This document shows, piece by piece, positions 55,222 to 63,757 of a DNA stretch of 64,000 nucleotides. The DNA is from an uncultured Clostridia bacterium (GTDB lineage Bacteria; Bacillota; Clostridia; Oscillospirales; Acutalibacteraceae): the NCBI GenBank assembly GCA_945948515.1, contig CAMFBH010000007.1:1-64000 (forward strand). The letters are read 5' to 3'. The notes under the pieces were generated by a model. It was not told where the DNA came from. It ran no database searches and saw nothing but the letters and a program-made list of their open reading frames with translations. A program made the translations under genes and the position numbers. Position 1 is the first letter of the stretch. Each line of letters starts with the position of its first letter.

Positions 55222-56751
55222 TTATTTAACCTTAACAGATTTAGCAGCGCCGTAAACACCGTAAGTTGTTTTCTTACCGCTTACTTTATAAGCGCGAACT
55301 CTTACATAGTATTTTTTGCCGCTCTTTAAGCCCTTAATTGTTTTGCTGAGAGCCTTTGTTGTTTTAACCTTAACAGATTTAGTAGTTTTCTTTGTGAACT
55401 TCTTTGAAGTTGAATACTGAATCTGATAGCCTGTGATTCCGCTCTGCTTTGCTGCTTTAACAACAAGCCGAGCCTTCTTAGAGGATTTAACTGATTTTAC
55501 AGCAATTTTCTTTTTAGCAATCTGAGTTGTTTTTGAAGCTCCGCAGATAGCACACTGTTCTGTTTTGCTTCCTGCTTTAAAGAGTGTTGAATCCTTAAAA
55601 GCAACAACATTGTAAGCGTGTGCACAGTTGTTAACATCACAGAAAGCAATGCCGTTCTTTGCAGCATAAAGCTGAGCTGCGCTTCCTGCTACCGAGCCGA
55701 TTGCAAAGCCTGCAACGGGAGTGGGAGTAACATCATAAGGATCAACTGTATTCAAATCAAAAGCATCAGCATAACCGATTGCACAATTACCGATTGATTT
55801 AACAGAAGCAGGAACAACCATTGCCTTAAGAGCTGTGTTGTAAAATGCGTATCCTTCAATATACTCAACGCCGTTTCCGATAACAGCAGATGAAAGTGAA
55901 GTACATCCTTCAAATGCGCTATTACTGATTGTTTTAACCATATCCGGAATAACTATTGATGTTAATGCTTTACAATTATAAAATGCATCATCATCCACAC
56001 ACTTAAGTCCGAAGTTCAAAGCAACGCTTGAAAGCTTTTTACAGTTTGAAAAACCAGAAACCAGTTTAACGCTTGCTGCATTTGCAAGATTAAGAGAGGT
56101 TATATTCTTATTATCTGTTCCTTGAACATTTATAACAGGAAGCCAATTGATTTCAGCAGGAACAACAACAGCGGTTGAAGAACCGGTGTATCTTACTTCA
56201 TAGCCGTAAACAGTGGTTTTTGAAGCATCATCTTTATAGCTTGTTAAGTAAGCACTGAAATCTGTGGGTGCAATTGAGAATTTAAGAACATTTCCTGCGT
56301 TATACTCATCTGTTGCCTTAGTCCTGCATGAAACATAAGCACGGATATAATATGTTTCTCCGCCTACTAAGTTAAATGTTTCATAGCCTCTGTCGAGATT
56401 CTGAGAACCATATGATTGCTCTGACTCAACATAAGCGATACAATCCTTGAGCTCGCAACTTGATGAATTGTATTTTTCGTAAATTGAAACACTTGACTCT
56501 TCAAAGCTTGTGTTAGCCTGTACGAAAAGTGAATAGGTTCCCGTTGTTGCGGGAGTGAAGGTGAAGTAGCTGACATTTTCTGTTGAGCCGTCAGCCTTTT
56601 GAGTAACACCTACTGTTGCTGTTGTGCCCTGTGCATAAGGCAAAAATGTTTTGGGGGTTTTTGCAGCGAAAGCAACAGTTCCGGTTACAAGGCTTGTTGC
56701 CATCATTAACACAGCAAGAACAACAGACAATGATTTTTTTGCAAATTTCAT
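55222..56751 (-). CDS. Secreted leucine-rich-repeat protein with C-terminal Fn3-like domain (first of a tandem pair)
   Basis: 509 residues from the ATG at 56751 (AGGAG upstream). Signal peptide ending near VAFAAK, a beta-sandwich domain (40-180), BspA-like leucine-rich repeats (about 220-340: SIVIPDMVKTISNSAFEGC), the Cys-pair module (NCAHAY...CAICG) and the same basic Fn3-like C-terminus as its neighbour. 14 bases separate the two genes, each with its own ribosome site. Likely co-expressed; the shared ends suggest duplication or gene conversion. Confidence 0.85.
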   Translation of the reverse strand: MKFAKKSLSVVLAVLMMATSLVTGTVAFAAKTPKTFLPYAQGTTATVGVTQKADGSTENVSYFTFTPATTGTYSLFVQANTSFEESSVSIYEKYNSSSCELKDCIAYVESEQSYGSQNLDRGYETFNLVGGETYYIRAYVSCRTKATDEYNAGNVLKFSIAPTDFSAYLTSYKDDASKTTVYGYEVRYTGSSTAVVVPAEINWLPVINVQGTDNKNITSLNLANAASVKLVSGFSNCKKLSSVALNFGLKCVDDDAFYNCKALTSIVIPDMVKTISNSAFEGCTSLSSAVIGNGVEYIEGYAFYNTALKAMVVPASVKSIGNCAIGYADAFDLNTVDPYDVTPTPVAGFAIGSVAGSAAQLYAAKNGIAFCDVNNCAHAYNVVAFKDSTLFKAGSKTEQCAICGASKTTQIAKKKIAVKSVKSSKKARLVVKAAKQSGITGYQIQYSTSKKFTKKTTKSVKVKTTKALSKTIKGLKSGKKYYVRVRAYKVSGKKTTYGVYGAAKSVKVK

Positions 56752-57049
56752 TCGCAATTTCTCCTTTCAATTTTTAGGCATATTTAACATAACACAATTA
56801 TTTGCTCTGTGTTTGAGCAAATAATCGCAATGTCCGAAAATAGTTTGTCAAGTAAAATAATTGTTGATTTTTGCAATAATTTATTTTTTTAATCGTTTCT
56901 TTTATATTTTTATTTCATTTTTTAGTTTTTGTACAACATCAGTATATCAAACTATATATTATTTGTCAATTACAAAACGGTAAAAAATAACAGTCACGCT
57001 CATAACGGAGCGAGACTGTTCAAGTTAATCAAGTTATCAAATTAGATAT
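56752..57049. promoter_or_regulatory. AT-rich leader of the LRR pair with a 10-base palindrome
   Basis: No gene. The palindrome TTATTTGCTC-TGTGTTT-GAGCAAATAA (56798-56824) lies 47 bases upstream of the start codon and is a candidate operator or RNA hairpin. A TTGACA (minus strand, near 56847) could be a -35 box but the -10 is unclear. The right part (56981-57020) holds the terminator of the next gene. Confidence 0.5.
56981..57020 (-). terminator. Terminator of the small membrane-anchored protein gene
   Basis: Imperfect stem AACAGTCTCGCTC/GAGCGTGACTGTT with a 6-base loop, then ATTTTTTACC on the minus strand. Confidence 0.8.
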
Positions 57050-57610
57050 TTATTTGATAACTACTTTTTCATTTGAAGAATTCAAATAATAAACATCAAA
57101 ATCATTTTCATCAGAAACGCTGCAATACCATAAAGTAAACGCATACTCTTTTGAATTGAGAGTGATACTTTGCTTAACCGTTGCGGCTTTCTTACCTCCC
57201 GCAAAGCAATCTGACACATCAAACGGTAAAATTCCGTACGCCACCTTTGCTTCACCATTTGAAAGCTTAAACATATTAACTTCGTTATACACATTCTTTT
57301 TATTCAAATCATTTTCCGAATACACGCTGAAATGCTCAGTACTGAATCTGTTTGAAAGGATACCTCCCCTTTTGAAGCAGTTTACAATATATATCTGATT
57401 ACTGTTTCCGAGGTCATCGCAAACGCTTGTATAAAAAATACATTTATCTCCCACAACATCATATTCTTCACTTTTATAGCATTCAACAACATGCTTATAG
57501 TTGCCCTCTGCTTCAAGATTCTGCTGAGGTGTTACAGGCAAAAGATATGACAATACAACAACAATTACAGCAAGAACAACAATAACCGCTGTCAATTTTT
57601 TAGTATTCAT
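57050..57610 (-). CDS. Membrane-anchored extracytoplasmic protein of unknown function
   Basis: 186 residues. One N-terminal helix (LTAVIVVLAVIVVVLSYLL, 6-24) anchors an outside domain of mixed strands with four cysteines in the first half. No family recognised. GGAGAG upstream. It follows the cyclophilin gene by 20 bases and ends at its own terminator, so it is likely the last gene of the ABC-GH2-cyclophilin run. Confidence 0.65.
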   Translation of the reverse strand: MNTKKLTAVIVVLAVIVVVLSYLLPVTPQQNLEAEGNYKHVVECYKSEEYDVVGDKCIFYTSVCDDLGNSNQIYIVNCFKRGGILSNRFSTEHFSVYSENDLNKKNVYNEVNMFKLSNGEAKVAYGILPFDVSDCFAGGKKAATVKQSITLNSKEYAFTLWYCSVSDENDFDVYYLNSSNEKVVIK

Positions 57611-57630
57611 TTTTTAACTCTCCGAAAAAA

Positions 57631-58215
57631 TCACTCAATAATTTCGATTCCTTCAATTACAACATCATAAACAGGCTTATCATTTACAGAGCATTTCACC
57701 GACGCTATATCTTCAAGAACATCTGTTCCTTCAACAAGCTGACCGAAAACCGTGTGGTGAAAATCGAGCCAGGGAGTTCCTCCTACCTTTTCATAATTAT
57801 CAATAACCTCAGTGGGAAAACCGCGGTCTGTAAGGCCCTTCATTTCATCAACAAGATGTGACGGAACAGACTTAGCCTGCACAATAAAGAACTGACTTCC
57901 GTTTGTATTAGGACCTGCGTTTGCCATTGAAAGAGCGCCGTAATAATTTCTTGCATCAAGAGAAAATTCATCCTCAAAGCTCTTTCCCCAAATTGACTCT
58001 CCGCCTGCACCCGTTCCTGTTGGGTCGCCACCCTGAATCATAAAATCCTTAATAACGCGGTGAAAAGTTAAATTGTTATAATAACCGTTTTTTGCATGAG
58101 TTGTGAAGTTTTCAACCGTCTTTGGTGCAATCTCGGGGAAAAGAACAAAGGTCATATCTCCCCTGTTAGTTTTCATAACAGCCTTTAAGCCATCCTTAAT
58201 TTCAAGCTGATTCAT
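57631..58215 (-). CDS. Cyclophilin-type peptidyl-prolyl isomerase
   Basis: 194 residues with no signal peptide. [38 protein letters not shown] and [11 protein letters not shown] are the cyclophilin active-site motifs. Speeds proline isomerisation in the cytoplasm. AAAGGAG upstream, 3 bases after the GH2 stop. Confidence 0.94.
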   Translation of the reverse strand: MNQLEIKDGLKAVMKTNRGDMTFVLFPEIAPKTVENFTTHAKNGYYNNLTFHRVIKDFMIQGGDPTGTGAGGESIWGKSFEDEFSLDARNYYGALSMANAGPNTNGSQFFIVQAKSVPSHLVDEMKGLTDRGFPTEVIDNYEKVGGTPWLDFHHTVFGQLVEGTDVLEDIASVKCSVNDKPVYDVVIEGIEIIE

Positions 58216-58218
58216 TAT

Positions 58219-59922
58219 TTACTCCTTTATTTTCATTTGTTTATTAATTTCATTCATAACCCTATGAGGAATTTTTTGAACTCTTCTGTCGTAGGTCATT
58301 ATTCCGTTTAACTCATCCTCAACATCTGTTACCTGCGTGTAAACCGTTGCACTCAAGCCATCTGTTATTTGAGGAATTATTGTTTTTTCAAAAAGCTTTT
58401 TGTAGCCTTTGGTTAACGAAGCGGTGCTTTTATACACTTTATATCCGAACATTTTATCGTTAAAGGTATGACCTTTAATTCTGAGACCGAGTCCTCCGAA
58501 TTCGGAAAGCAGATACGGCTTATTATATTGCTTAACCCGTATCGGGGTGAAATATATATGCTTTGAAATAAAGTCACTGCTTCCCCTGTCGTGCCATCCG
58601 GAGGTTGTGTCAACAAGCCTTGTTGAATCGAGCTTTTTCAAAAGCTCATATGCCTTCTTAGAATCAAACTGCCCCCAGCCCTCATTAAACGGAACCCAAA
58701 TGGCAATGCACGGGCAGTTATACAAATGCTTCACCATACATTCGAGTTCTTCATAATAAAGAGCTCTTGCTTTTTCATCCGTTCTTTTAAAGGTTTTATA
58801 ATTTCTATCGTCAAGATTAATTCCGATAAACGGAAAAACGCTGACCTCAGCTCCGTAATTTCCGCCGCCGTTTATCATATCCTGCCAAACAATAATTCCG
58901 TTAACATCACAGTAATGATACCACAAAAGAGGCTCGATTTTAATATGCTTTCTAAGCATATTAAAGCCCCATTCCTTAACTGTTTTAACATCAAATTCCA
59001 TAGCATCGTTACTCGGCGGAGTTAAATATCCGTCCGGATAATAGCCTTGGTCGAGCAAGCCGTTATGAAAATACGGTTTATTGTTAAGAAAAAGTCTTAA
59101 AACTCCGTTTGAATCTTTTTCGACAGAGAATTTTCTCATTCCGAAATAGGATTTCACTCTGTCCTTATTGAAAACAAACATTACATCATAAAGGAAAGGA
59201 TTTTCGGGACTCCACGGTTTAAAATTATCTATATAAACAGTTTTTTCTTTAGTTTGAGCAATCAAATCGCCGTCGTCATAAATATATATTTCTGCATAGT
59301 CACAGCCTTCAAACTCAAAGCTTACCGTGCTTTTATCGTAATCAGGAGTAATTCTGACATTCTTTATATATTCATCGGGTGTGCTTTCAAGCCATACCGT
59401 TTGCCAAATACCGCTTTGCGGACTGTACCATATTCCACCTCTGTTGAATCGTTGCTTTCCGCGCGAATAGGAATTCTGCTCACTGTAATCACAGCAGGAC
59501 ACAATGAGAGTATTCTCTCCCTTGAGAAGATAATCCGTAATCTCAAACGAAAACGGAGTAAATCCGCCGTGATGCTCGCCTAATTTTTCACCGTTTAAAC
59601 AAACCGACGCGATTTGGTCAACAGCGCCGAAATGGAGAAACACTCTGCCGACATTAAAATTTTCAGGCAAGGTAAAATGCTTCTCGTAATGAATATACTC
59701 ACCGGGAGTTAACACACGATTTACTCCCGAAAGAGGGGTTTCAGGCGAGAAAGGAACACAAATATCAATAGGAAAATCGCTCGGAATTTTTCCGTTTGAA
59801 GTAAAATTACACTTCCACATTCCATTCAGATTGAAGAAGCTGTTTCTTACAAACTGAGGTCTCGGATATTCGGGAAGAGGATTCTTTTTATCGAGCTTTT
59901 CGCCCCATTCAGTCAGCAGCAT
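58219..59922 (-). CDS. Glycoside hydrolase family 2 protein (short form)
   Basis: 567 residues, three-domain GH2 without the C-terminal LacZ domains. Acid/base Glu near 413 in IWVPFNEGWGQF and nucleophile Glu near 473 in LLSEFGGLGLR. N-terminal sugar-binding domain opens YPRPQFVRNSFFNLNGMWKC. Substrate could be beta-galactoside, glucuronide or mannoside; the short form and FGGLG context do not decide. No signal peptide. AAGAAGG before the ATG lies inside the end of the ABC gene, so they are one transcript. Confidence 0.9.
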   Translation of the reverse strand: MLLTEWGEKLDKKNPLPEYPRPQFVRNSFFNLNGMWKCNFTSNGKIPSDFPIDICVPFSPETPLSGVNRVLTPGEYIHYEKHFTLPENFNVGRVFLHFGAVDQIASVCLNGEKLGEHHGGFTPFSFEITDYLLKGENTLIVSCCDYSEQNSYSRGKQRFNRGGIWYSPQSGIWQTVWLESTPDEYIKNVRITPDYDKSTVSFEFEGCDYAEIYIYDDGDLIAQTKEKTVYIDNFKPWSPENPFLYDVMFVFNKDRVKSYFGMRKFSVEKDSNGVLRLFLNNKPYFHNGLLDQGYYPDGYLTPPSNDAMEFDVKTVKEWGFNMLRKHIKIEPLLWYHYCDVNGIIVWQDMINGGGNYGAEVSVFPFIGINLDDRNYKTFKRTDEKARALYYEELECMVKHLYNCPCIAIWVPFNEGWGQFDSKKAYELLKKLDSTRLVDTTSGWHDRGSSDFISKHIYFTPIRVKQYNKPYLLSEFGGLGLRIKGHTFNDKMFGYKVYKSTASLTKGYKKLFEKTIIPQITDGLSATVYTQVTDVEDELNGIMTYDRRVQKIPHRVMNEINKQMKIKE

Positions 59923-59924
59923 AA

Positions 59925-61640
59925 TTATACCTTCTTACTGTCTGTAATAATTTTTCCCTCGGAAATACGAACACATTTATTGCAAATATCAAGAGTTGCT
60001 TTTTTATGGCTTATGATAATGCAGGTGATATTATCAAGCTCGCGCAAATTCTCAAGAAAGCGCTTTTCCGTTTTTTCATCAAGGGCAGAGGTTGCCTCGT
60101 CAAGTAGAATAACGGGAGATTTTGAAAGAAGGCTTCTTGCAATAGCAAGGCGCTGAACCTGACCCTCTGAAAGTCCGAGCCCTTTCTCTCCAATAACAGT
60201 CTCCAAGCCTTGCGGAAGTTCTTTTATGAAATCATCTGCACAGGATATTCTAACTGCATTCTCAATTTCTTCATCGCTTGCATCATTAATAAAAGTAATA
60301 TTATCTCTTATAGTTCCCGAAATCAGCATATTCCCTTGAGGAACATAAGAAAACAGCTTTCTTGTGTTTTTATCACATGGGATTTCACCCGTTTCGGTAT
60401 TGAGCACAATCTCACCGCTTTGAGCAGAAAAAACGCCCAAAAGGAGCTTTAAAAGAGTTGATTTTCCAATTCCCGAAATACCTGTTATTGCAACAAAATC
60501 GCCTTTGTTAATAGAAAGAGAAGCGTTATCCAAAACCATTTCACGCGATTTTTCATAAGAAAATGTTATGTTTCTGAAATCTATTGATTTTAAATCTTTA
60601 TAAACCTCATTGGAATTAATTTCATAATCAAGCTCGCTTTTTTCATCGGGCAGATTTTCAATTTCCATAAGTCTTTCGGCTGAAGCAATAATTCCGAACA
60701 GCTTAGGCATTACGCCGGAAAGCGACGAAAACGGCGTTTGAACCTGATTGATAAGCTGAAGAAGAGCGGTAACCGTTCCGTAGGTCATTGTGTTATTAAC
60801 AAGTGAAATTCCTCCGAATGCAAGCGCAAAAACATAGCCTGCACTAAACACGGCAGAGATACCGGCATTTGCTCCGATTCCCAAAAGCCTTCTTTTCATC
60901 TTTATGCGGAAATTATTCATGTTGAGCTCGTGGGTTTCCTCTTCCATTTTCTTCTCAACCCTGAAAACCTTTACAACAAGAAGATTAATAATACTTTCCT
61001 GAATAAAGCTTCTTGATTTGCCCTCGGTTCTCTGAACCTCTTTATGCAATTCTTTTATTATTCTTCTGAAAAGCTGGGAGAAAACAAAAACACCTATTCC
61101 ACCAACAATGAAAACAAGTGTAAACTTAGGCTCAAGGATTATCAAATATGTTAGCGCACATATAAGTCGCATAACAATATTTGTTATATCGGGAAGCAGA
61201 GTTGCAAATCCGTCGGACACAACACCAACATCATTAAAAAGCCTGTTTTGCAGTTCACCCGTATGTATTGAAGAAACGGCCCCGTACTCTTTTTTATAAA
61301 TTAAGGACAGGAGATACTCTCGAAGACGCATATCAAGCTTAAATTTTGTTCCCTCGGCAATAGCGCTTGAGGACAGTCTCAACACAAGCTGAAACAAAAC
61401 AACCGCAAGCAAAAGAAGTGAATTAGCAATTACCTTTTCTTTTGAGGGATTTGCCTGTGTTGCGGCATCGATAATTCTCTTTGAAAAATTTGCAAATAAA
61501 ACCGCAGTGGTTGCAGAAACCGCATTAACAAAAATAAGCGCAATCATGCCCGAAAGCTGCTTTCTGCACACCTTTGCAATCCACTTTAAAGCGATTTTAT
61601 CCGATGATTTTATTCTTTTTTGATTTTTACTGTTATCCAA
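59925..61640 (-). CDS. ABC transporter, fused membrane and ATPase domains
   Basis: 571 residues from a TTG start at 61640 (GGAAGG 7 bases upstream). Six membrane helices (about 30-320), then the ATPase with Walker A GISGIGKST near 392, signature LSEGQVQRLAIA near 493, and Walker B VILLDEATSALDE. Exporter type; works as a dimer. Cargo unknown. It directly follows an S26-like peptidase gene by one base, a pairing seen for peptide export systems. Confidence 0.9.
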   Translation of the reverse strand: MDNSKNQKRIKSSDKIALKWIAKVCRKQLSGMIALIFVNAVSATTAVLFANFSKRIIDAATQANPSKEKVIANSLLLLAVVLFQLVLRLSSSAIAEGTKFKLDMRLREYLLSLIYKKEYGAVSSIHTGELQNRLFNDVGVVSDGFATLLPDITNIVMRLICALTYLIILEPKFTLVFIVGGIGVFVFSQLFRRIIKELHKEVQRTEGKSRSFIQESIINLLVVKVFRVEKKMEEETHELNMNNFRIKMKRRLLGIGANAGISAVFSAGYVFALAFGGISLVNNTMTYGTVTALLQLINQVQTPFSSLSGVMPKLFGIIASAERLMEIENLPDEKSELDYEINSNEVYKDLKSIDFRNITFSYEKSREMVLDNASLSINKGDFVAITGISGIGKSTLLKLLLGVFSAQSGEIVLNTETGEIPCDKNTRKLFSYVPQGNMLISGTIRDNITFINDASDEEIENAVRISCADDFIKELPQGLETVIGEKGLGLSEGQVQRLAIARSLLSKSPVILLDEATSALDEKTEKRFLENLRELDNITCIIISHKKATLDICNKCVRISEGKIITDSKKV

Positions 61641-61641
61641 A

Positions 61642-62094
61642 TTAATACCTTCCGGTCAAAAAGTGTTTTATTCTGGAATATAAATTGTGAAGCTTAAGAA
61701 TAGGCTTTCTCACGGGAAGAAGTGCAACCCATATTTTTGAATAGAGGCGATAAAGCCTTCCGTTTTCACAATCAATATATCTTTTTCCGTTTTTATAAAA
61801 TCCGACAAGAACTCCGCATATCATATCGTCGGTAACATATTCTTTTTCAGTTAGATTATCGCCCACTATAACATAGCAGTCGTCCCGCACCTCAACAATA
61901 CGGTGCATAACATATTTTCCGCTTTTCAAAATGTAAACCGGAATATCGTATTTTTTCAGTCTGCCGTTTTGCTTTACAACAACGATATTATCCTTTTGCT
62001 CATGAAGGAGAGGCCACATTGACGGACCCTTTGTGAGCCCTGTGTACATTCCGTATTTATCAAGAACCTCTTTGATTGAATTCATTCTTTCCAT
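61642..62094 (-). CDS. S24/S26-type signal peptidase-like protein
   Basis: 150 residues from the ATG at 62094 (AAAGGTG upstream). The active-site serine is in TKGPSMWPLL (Ser25); the usual bacterial lysine position instead carries His64 in YVMHRIVE, which makes a Ser-His dyad as in the ER/archaeal type. VIVGDNLTEKEYV matches the third conserved box. One weak C-terminal hydrophobic stretch (VALLPVRKPILKL) instead of an N-terminal helix. Probably trims an exported peptide together with the ABC transporter that follows; no precursor gene was recognised. Confidence 0.8.
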   Translation of the reverse strand: MERMNSIKEVLDKYGMYTGLTKGPSMWPLLHEQKDNIVVVKQNGRLKKYDIPVYILKSGKYVMHRIVEVRDDCYVIVGDNLTEKEYVTDDMICGVLVGFYKNGKRYIDCENGRLYRLYSKIWVALLPVRKPILKLHNLYSRIKHFLTGRY

Positions 62095-62233
62095 ACAAAC
62101 ACCTTTGAATATTCTAATCTATTATAACAAAGCCGTTAACTTATTTCAATAGTTTAAGCCTAATCGAAAACCATTAACTTCTTTAAATCTGATTACCATA
62201 TTTTTTTTGTTTTGTTCATATTATTTAGCGGTG

Positions 62234-62926
62234 ATGAAAATGATTTCTGCAATACTGTCCTTTTTAAGTGCAAATTTACTTTATTTTATTCTGCACCTTC
62301 AAAACTCAAACAGCTTTCCTAAGCCCCTTTCTCCGAAAGAAGAAAAAATAAAACTTGAAGAGATGAAAAACGGAAGCAAAGAGGCAAGAGATATTCTTAT
62401 TGAAAGGAATCTCAGACTTGTTTCACATATCGTTAAAAAGTATTATTCAAAAACAAATGACACCGATGACCTTGTTTCAATAGGCACAATAGGTCTAATT
62501 AAAGGAATAGATTCTTTTGATGCAGACAGAGGCATACACCTTGCAACATACTGCTCAAAATGCATTGAAAATGAGCTTCTTATGCATTTTAGAATGGGAA
62601 AGAAGAGCACAAACGATGTTTATTTCGGAGATTCCATTGAGCTCGACAAGGATGGAAATCCGCTTCTTGTAAGCGATTTACTGTCGGACGGAAGCGATAT
62701 GGCCTGCGACCTTGAAAAAAAGCTGAAATGGGAAAAGGTTGCAGACATTATTGCTAATTTAGACAACGAAAGAGAAAAAACTATTATCTGCATGAGATAC
62801 GGATTAAATAACAAAAAGCCTCTGACACAACGCGAGGTTGCGCAGAAGCTCGGAATAAGCAGAAGCTATGTTTCACGAATTGAAAACAGCGTTCTTGAAA
62901 AAATAAGAAATGAATTCAATGATTGA
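62234..62926 (+). CDS. sigK: Mother-cell sigma factor SigK
   Basis: About 231 residues from the ATG at 62234, which gives the same 33-residue distance to the FPKPLS motif as in Bacillus pro-SigK. The N-terminal hydrophobic stretch (ISAILSFLSANLLYFILHL) fits the membrane-bound pro-sequence. Region 2 (NLRLVSHIVKKYYSKT, LVSIGTIGLIKGIDSFDADRG) and region 4 (LTQREVAQKLGISRSYVSRI) are complete. No skin-type element interrupts the gene. Late mother-cell transcription in sporulation. It ends 11 bases inside the convergent fumarase gene. Confidence 0.9.
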   Translation: MKMISAILSFLSANLLYFILHLQNSNSFPKPLSPKEEKIKLEEMKNGSKEARDILIERNLRLVSHIVKKYYSKTNDTDDLVSIGTIGLIKGIDSFDADRGIHLATYCSKCIENELLMHFRMGKKSTNDVYFGDSIELDKDGNPLLVSDLLSDGSDMACDLEKKLKWEKVADIIANLDNEREKTIICMRYGLNNKKPLTQREVAQKLGISRSYVSRIENSVLEKIRNEFND

Positions 62927-63443
62927 AAATGTTTCCTCCACTGCAATCTATTGCCACAGTTAAAGGAAAAGAATCAAAGTAAAGGCGTTTAACGGATTCA
63001 CAGCCCAAATCATCATAAGCAATAACTTCGCATTCGGTTATGCATTTTGAAGCAAGTGCTCCTGCTCCGCCTATCGCACAAAGGTACACCGCCTTGTTGC
63101 GTACAATCGCTTTGCAAACCTCTTCGTTTCGCTCACCTTTTCCCACCATTGCAGCAACACCTAAATCAAGAAGCCTTGGTGCATAAGGATCCATTCTTGA
63201 AGATGTTGTCGGTCCGCAGGAGCCGATTACAAGATTTTCAGGTGCTGGAGTAGGACCTGCATAATAGATAACAGCGTTTTTTAAATCATAAGGCAACGCT
63301 TCTCCATTATCAAGCGCTTGAAAAATTCTTTTATGCGCTGCATCTCGGCTTGTATAAACAGTTCCGCTCAAAACAACTCTGTCACCTGCTTTAAGAAGCG
63401 GTGCGTATTCCCGAAGCTGATTTACATCAAGATTATATTCCAT
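62916..63443 (-). CDS. Fumarate hydratase class I, beta (C-terminal) subunit
   Basis: 175 residues from the ATG at 63443 (GGAGGAA upstream, long spacing). Matches the beta part of class I fumarases and tartrate dehydratases: LSGTVYTSRDAAHKRI, YAGPTPAPE, VIGSCGPTTSSRMDPY. The alpha subunit that carries the 4Fe-4S cluster is usually just upstream but is not here; the preceding gene is a coiled-coil protein. It overlaps that gene by 11 bases. Converts fumarate and malate if an alpha partner exists elsewhere. Confidence 0.88.
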   Translation of the reverse strand: MEYNLDVNQLREYAPLLKAGDRVVLSGTVYTSRDAAHKRIFQALDNGEALPYDLKNAVIYYAGPTPAPENLVIGSCGPTTSSRMDPYAPRLLDLGVAAMVGKGERNEEVCKAIVRNKAVYLCAIGGAGALASKCITECEVIAYDDLGCESVKRLYFDSFPLTVAIDCSGGNIFNH

Positions 63444-63669
63444 AGTATATTTTTTCCTCCAGCTCGGATATTTTTTGGCGCAACTGATTATTTTCCTCTT
63501 CCAAGGCTTGAAGATACGCAATATTTCGGCTTAGTTCTCTCTCCTTGTCTTTAACAAGGAAATCAAGATTATTGTTTACTATTTCAAGCCGTTGACATTC
63601 AAAGCGTGTATCTTCAAGTGCAGCACTCAGCCGTGCGACTTCATTTTTCAGCTTTTGCTCGTTAAACAT
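63433..63669 (-). CDS. Small coiled-coil protein
   Basis: 78 residues, nearly all one heptad-repeat helix (LKNEVARLSAALEDTRFE, LQALEEENNQLRQKISELEE). GGTGAT stands before the ATG. No family recognised; the ending resembles the leucine zipper of septum-associated small proteins such as DivIC/ZapA types but lacks a membrane helix. Translationally coupled to the fumarase beta gene. Confidence 0.65.
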   Translation of the reverse strand: MFNEQKLKNEVARLSAALEDTRFECQRLEIVNNNLDFLVKDKERELSRNIAYLQALEEENNQLRQKISELEEKIYYGI

Positions 63670-63688
63670 AATATCACCGATAAAAAAC

Positions 63689-63729
63689 GGATTGTTTGCG
63701 GCGCTTATTTAGGTCACTGCAAACAATCC
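63689..63729 (-). terminator. Terminator of the foldase gene
   Basis: Perfect 11-base stem (63689-63699 with 63719-63729) with a 19-base loop, then GTTTTTTATC on the minus strand. Confidence 0.75.
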
Positions 63730-63757
63730 ATTTGGTTTGACCTGCAAAACAAGTCAA

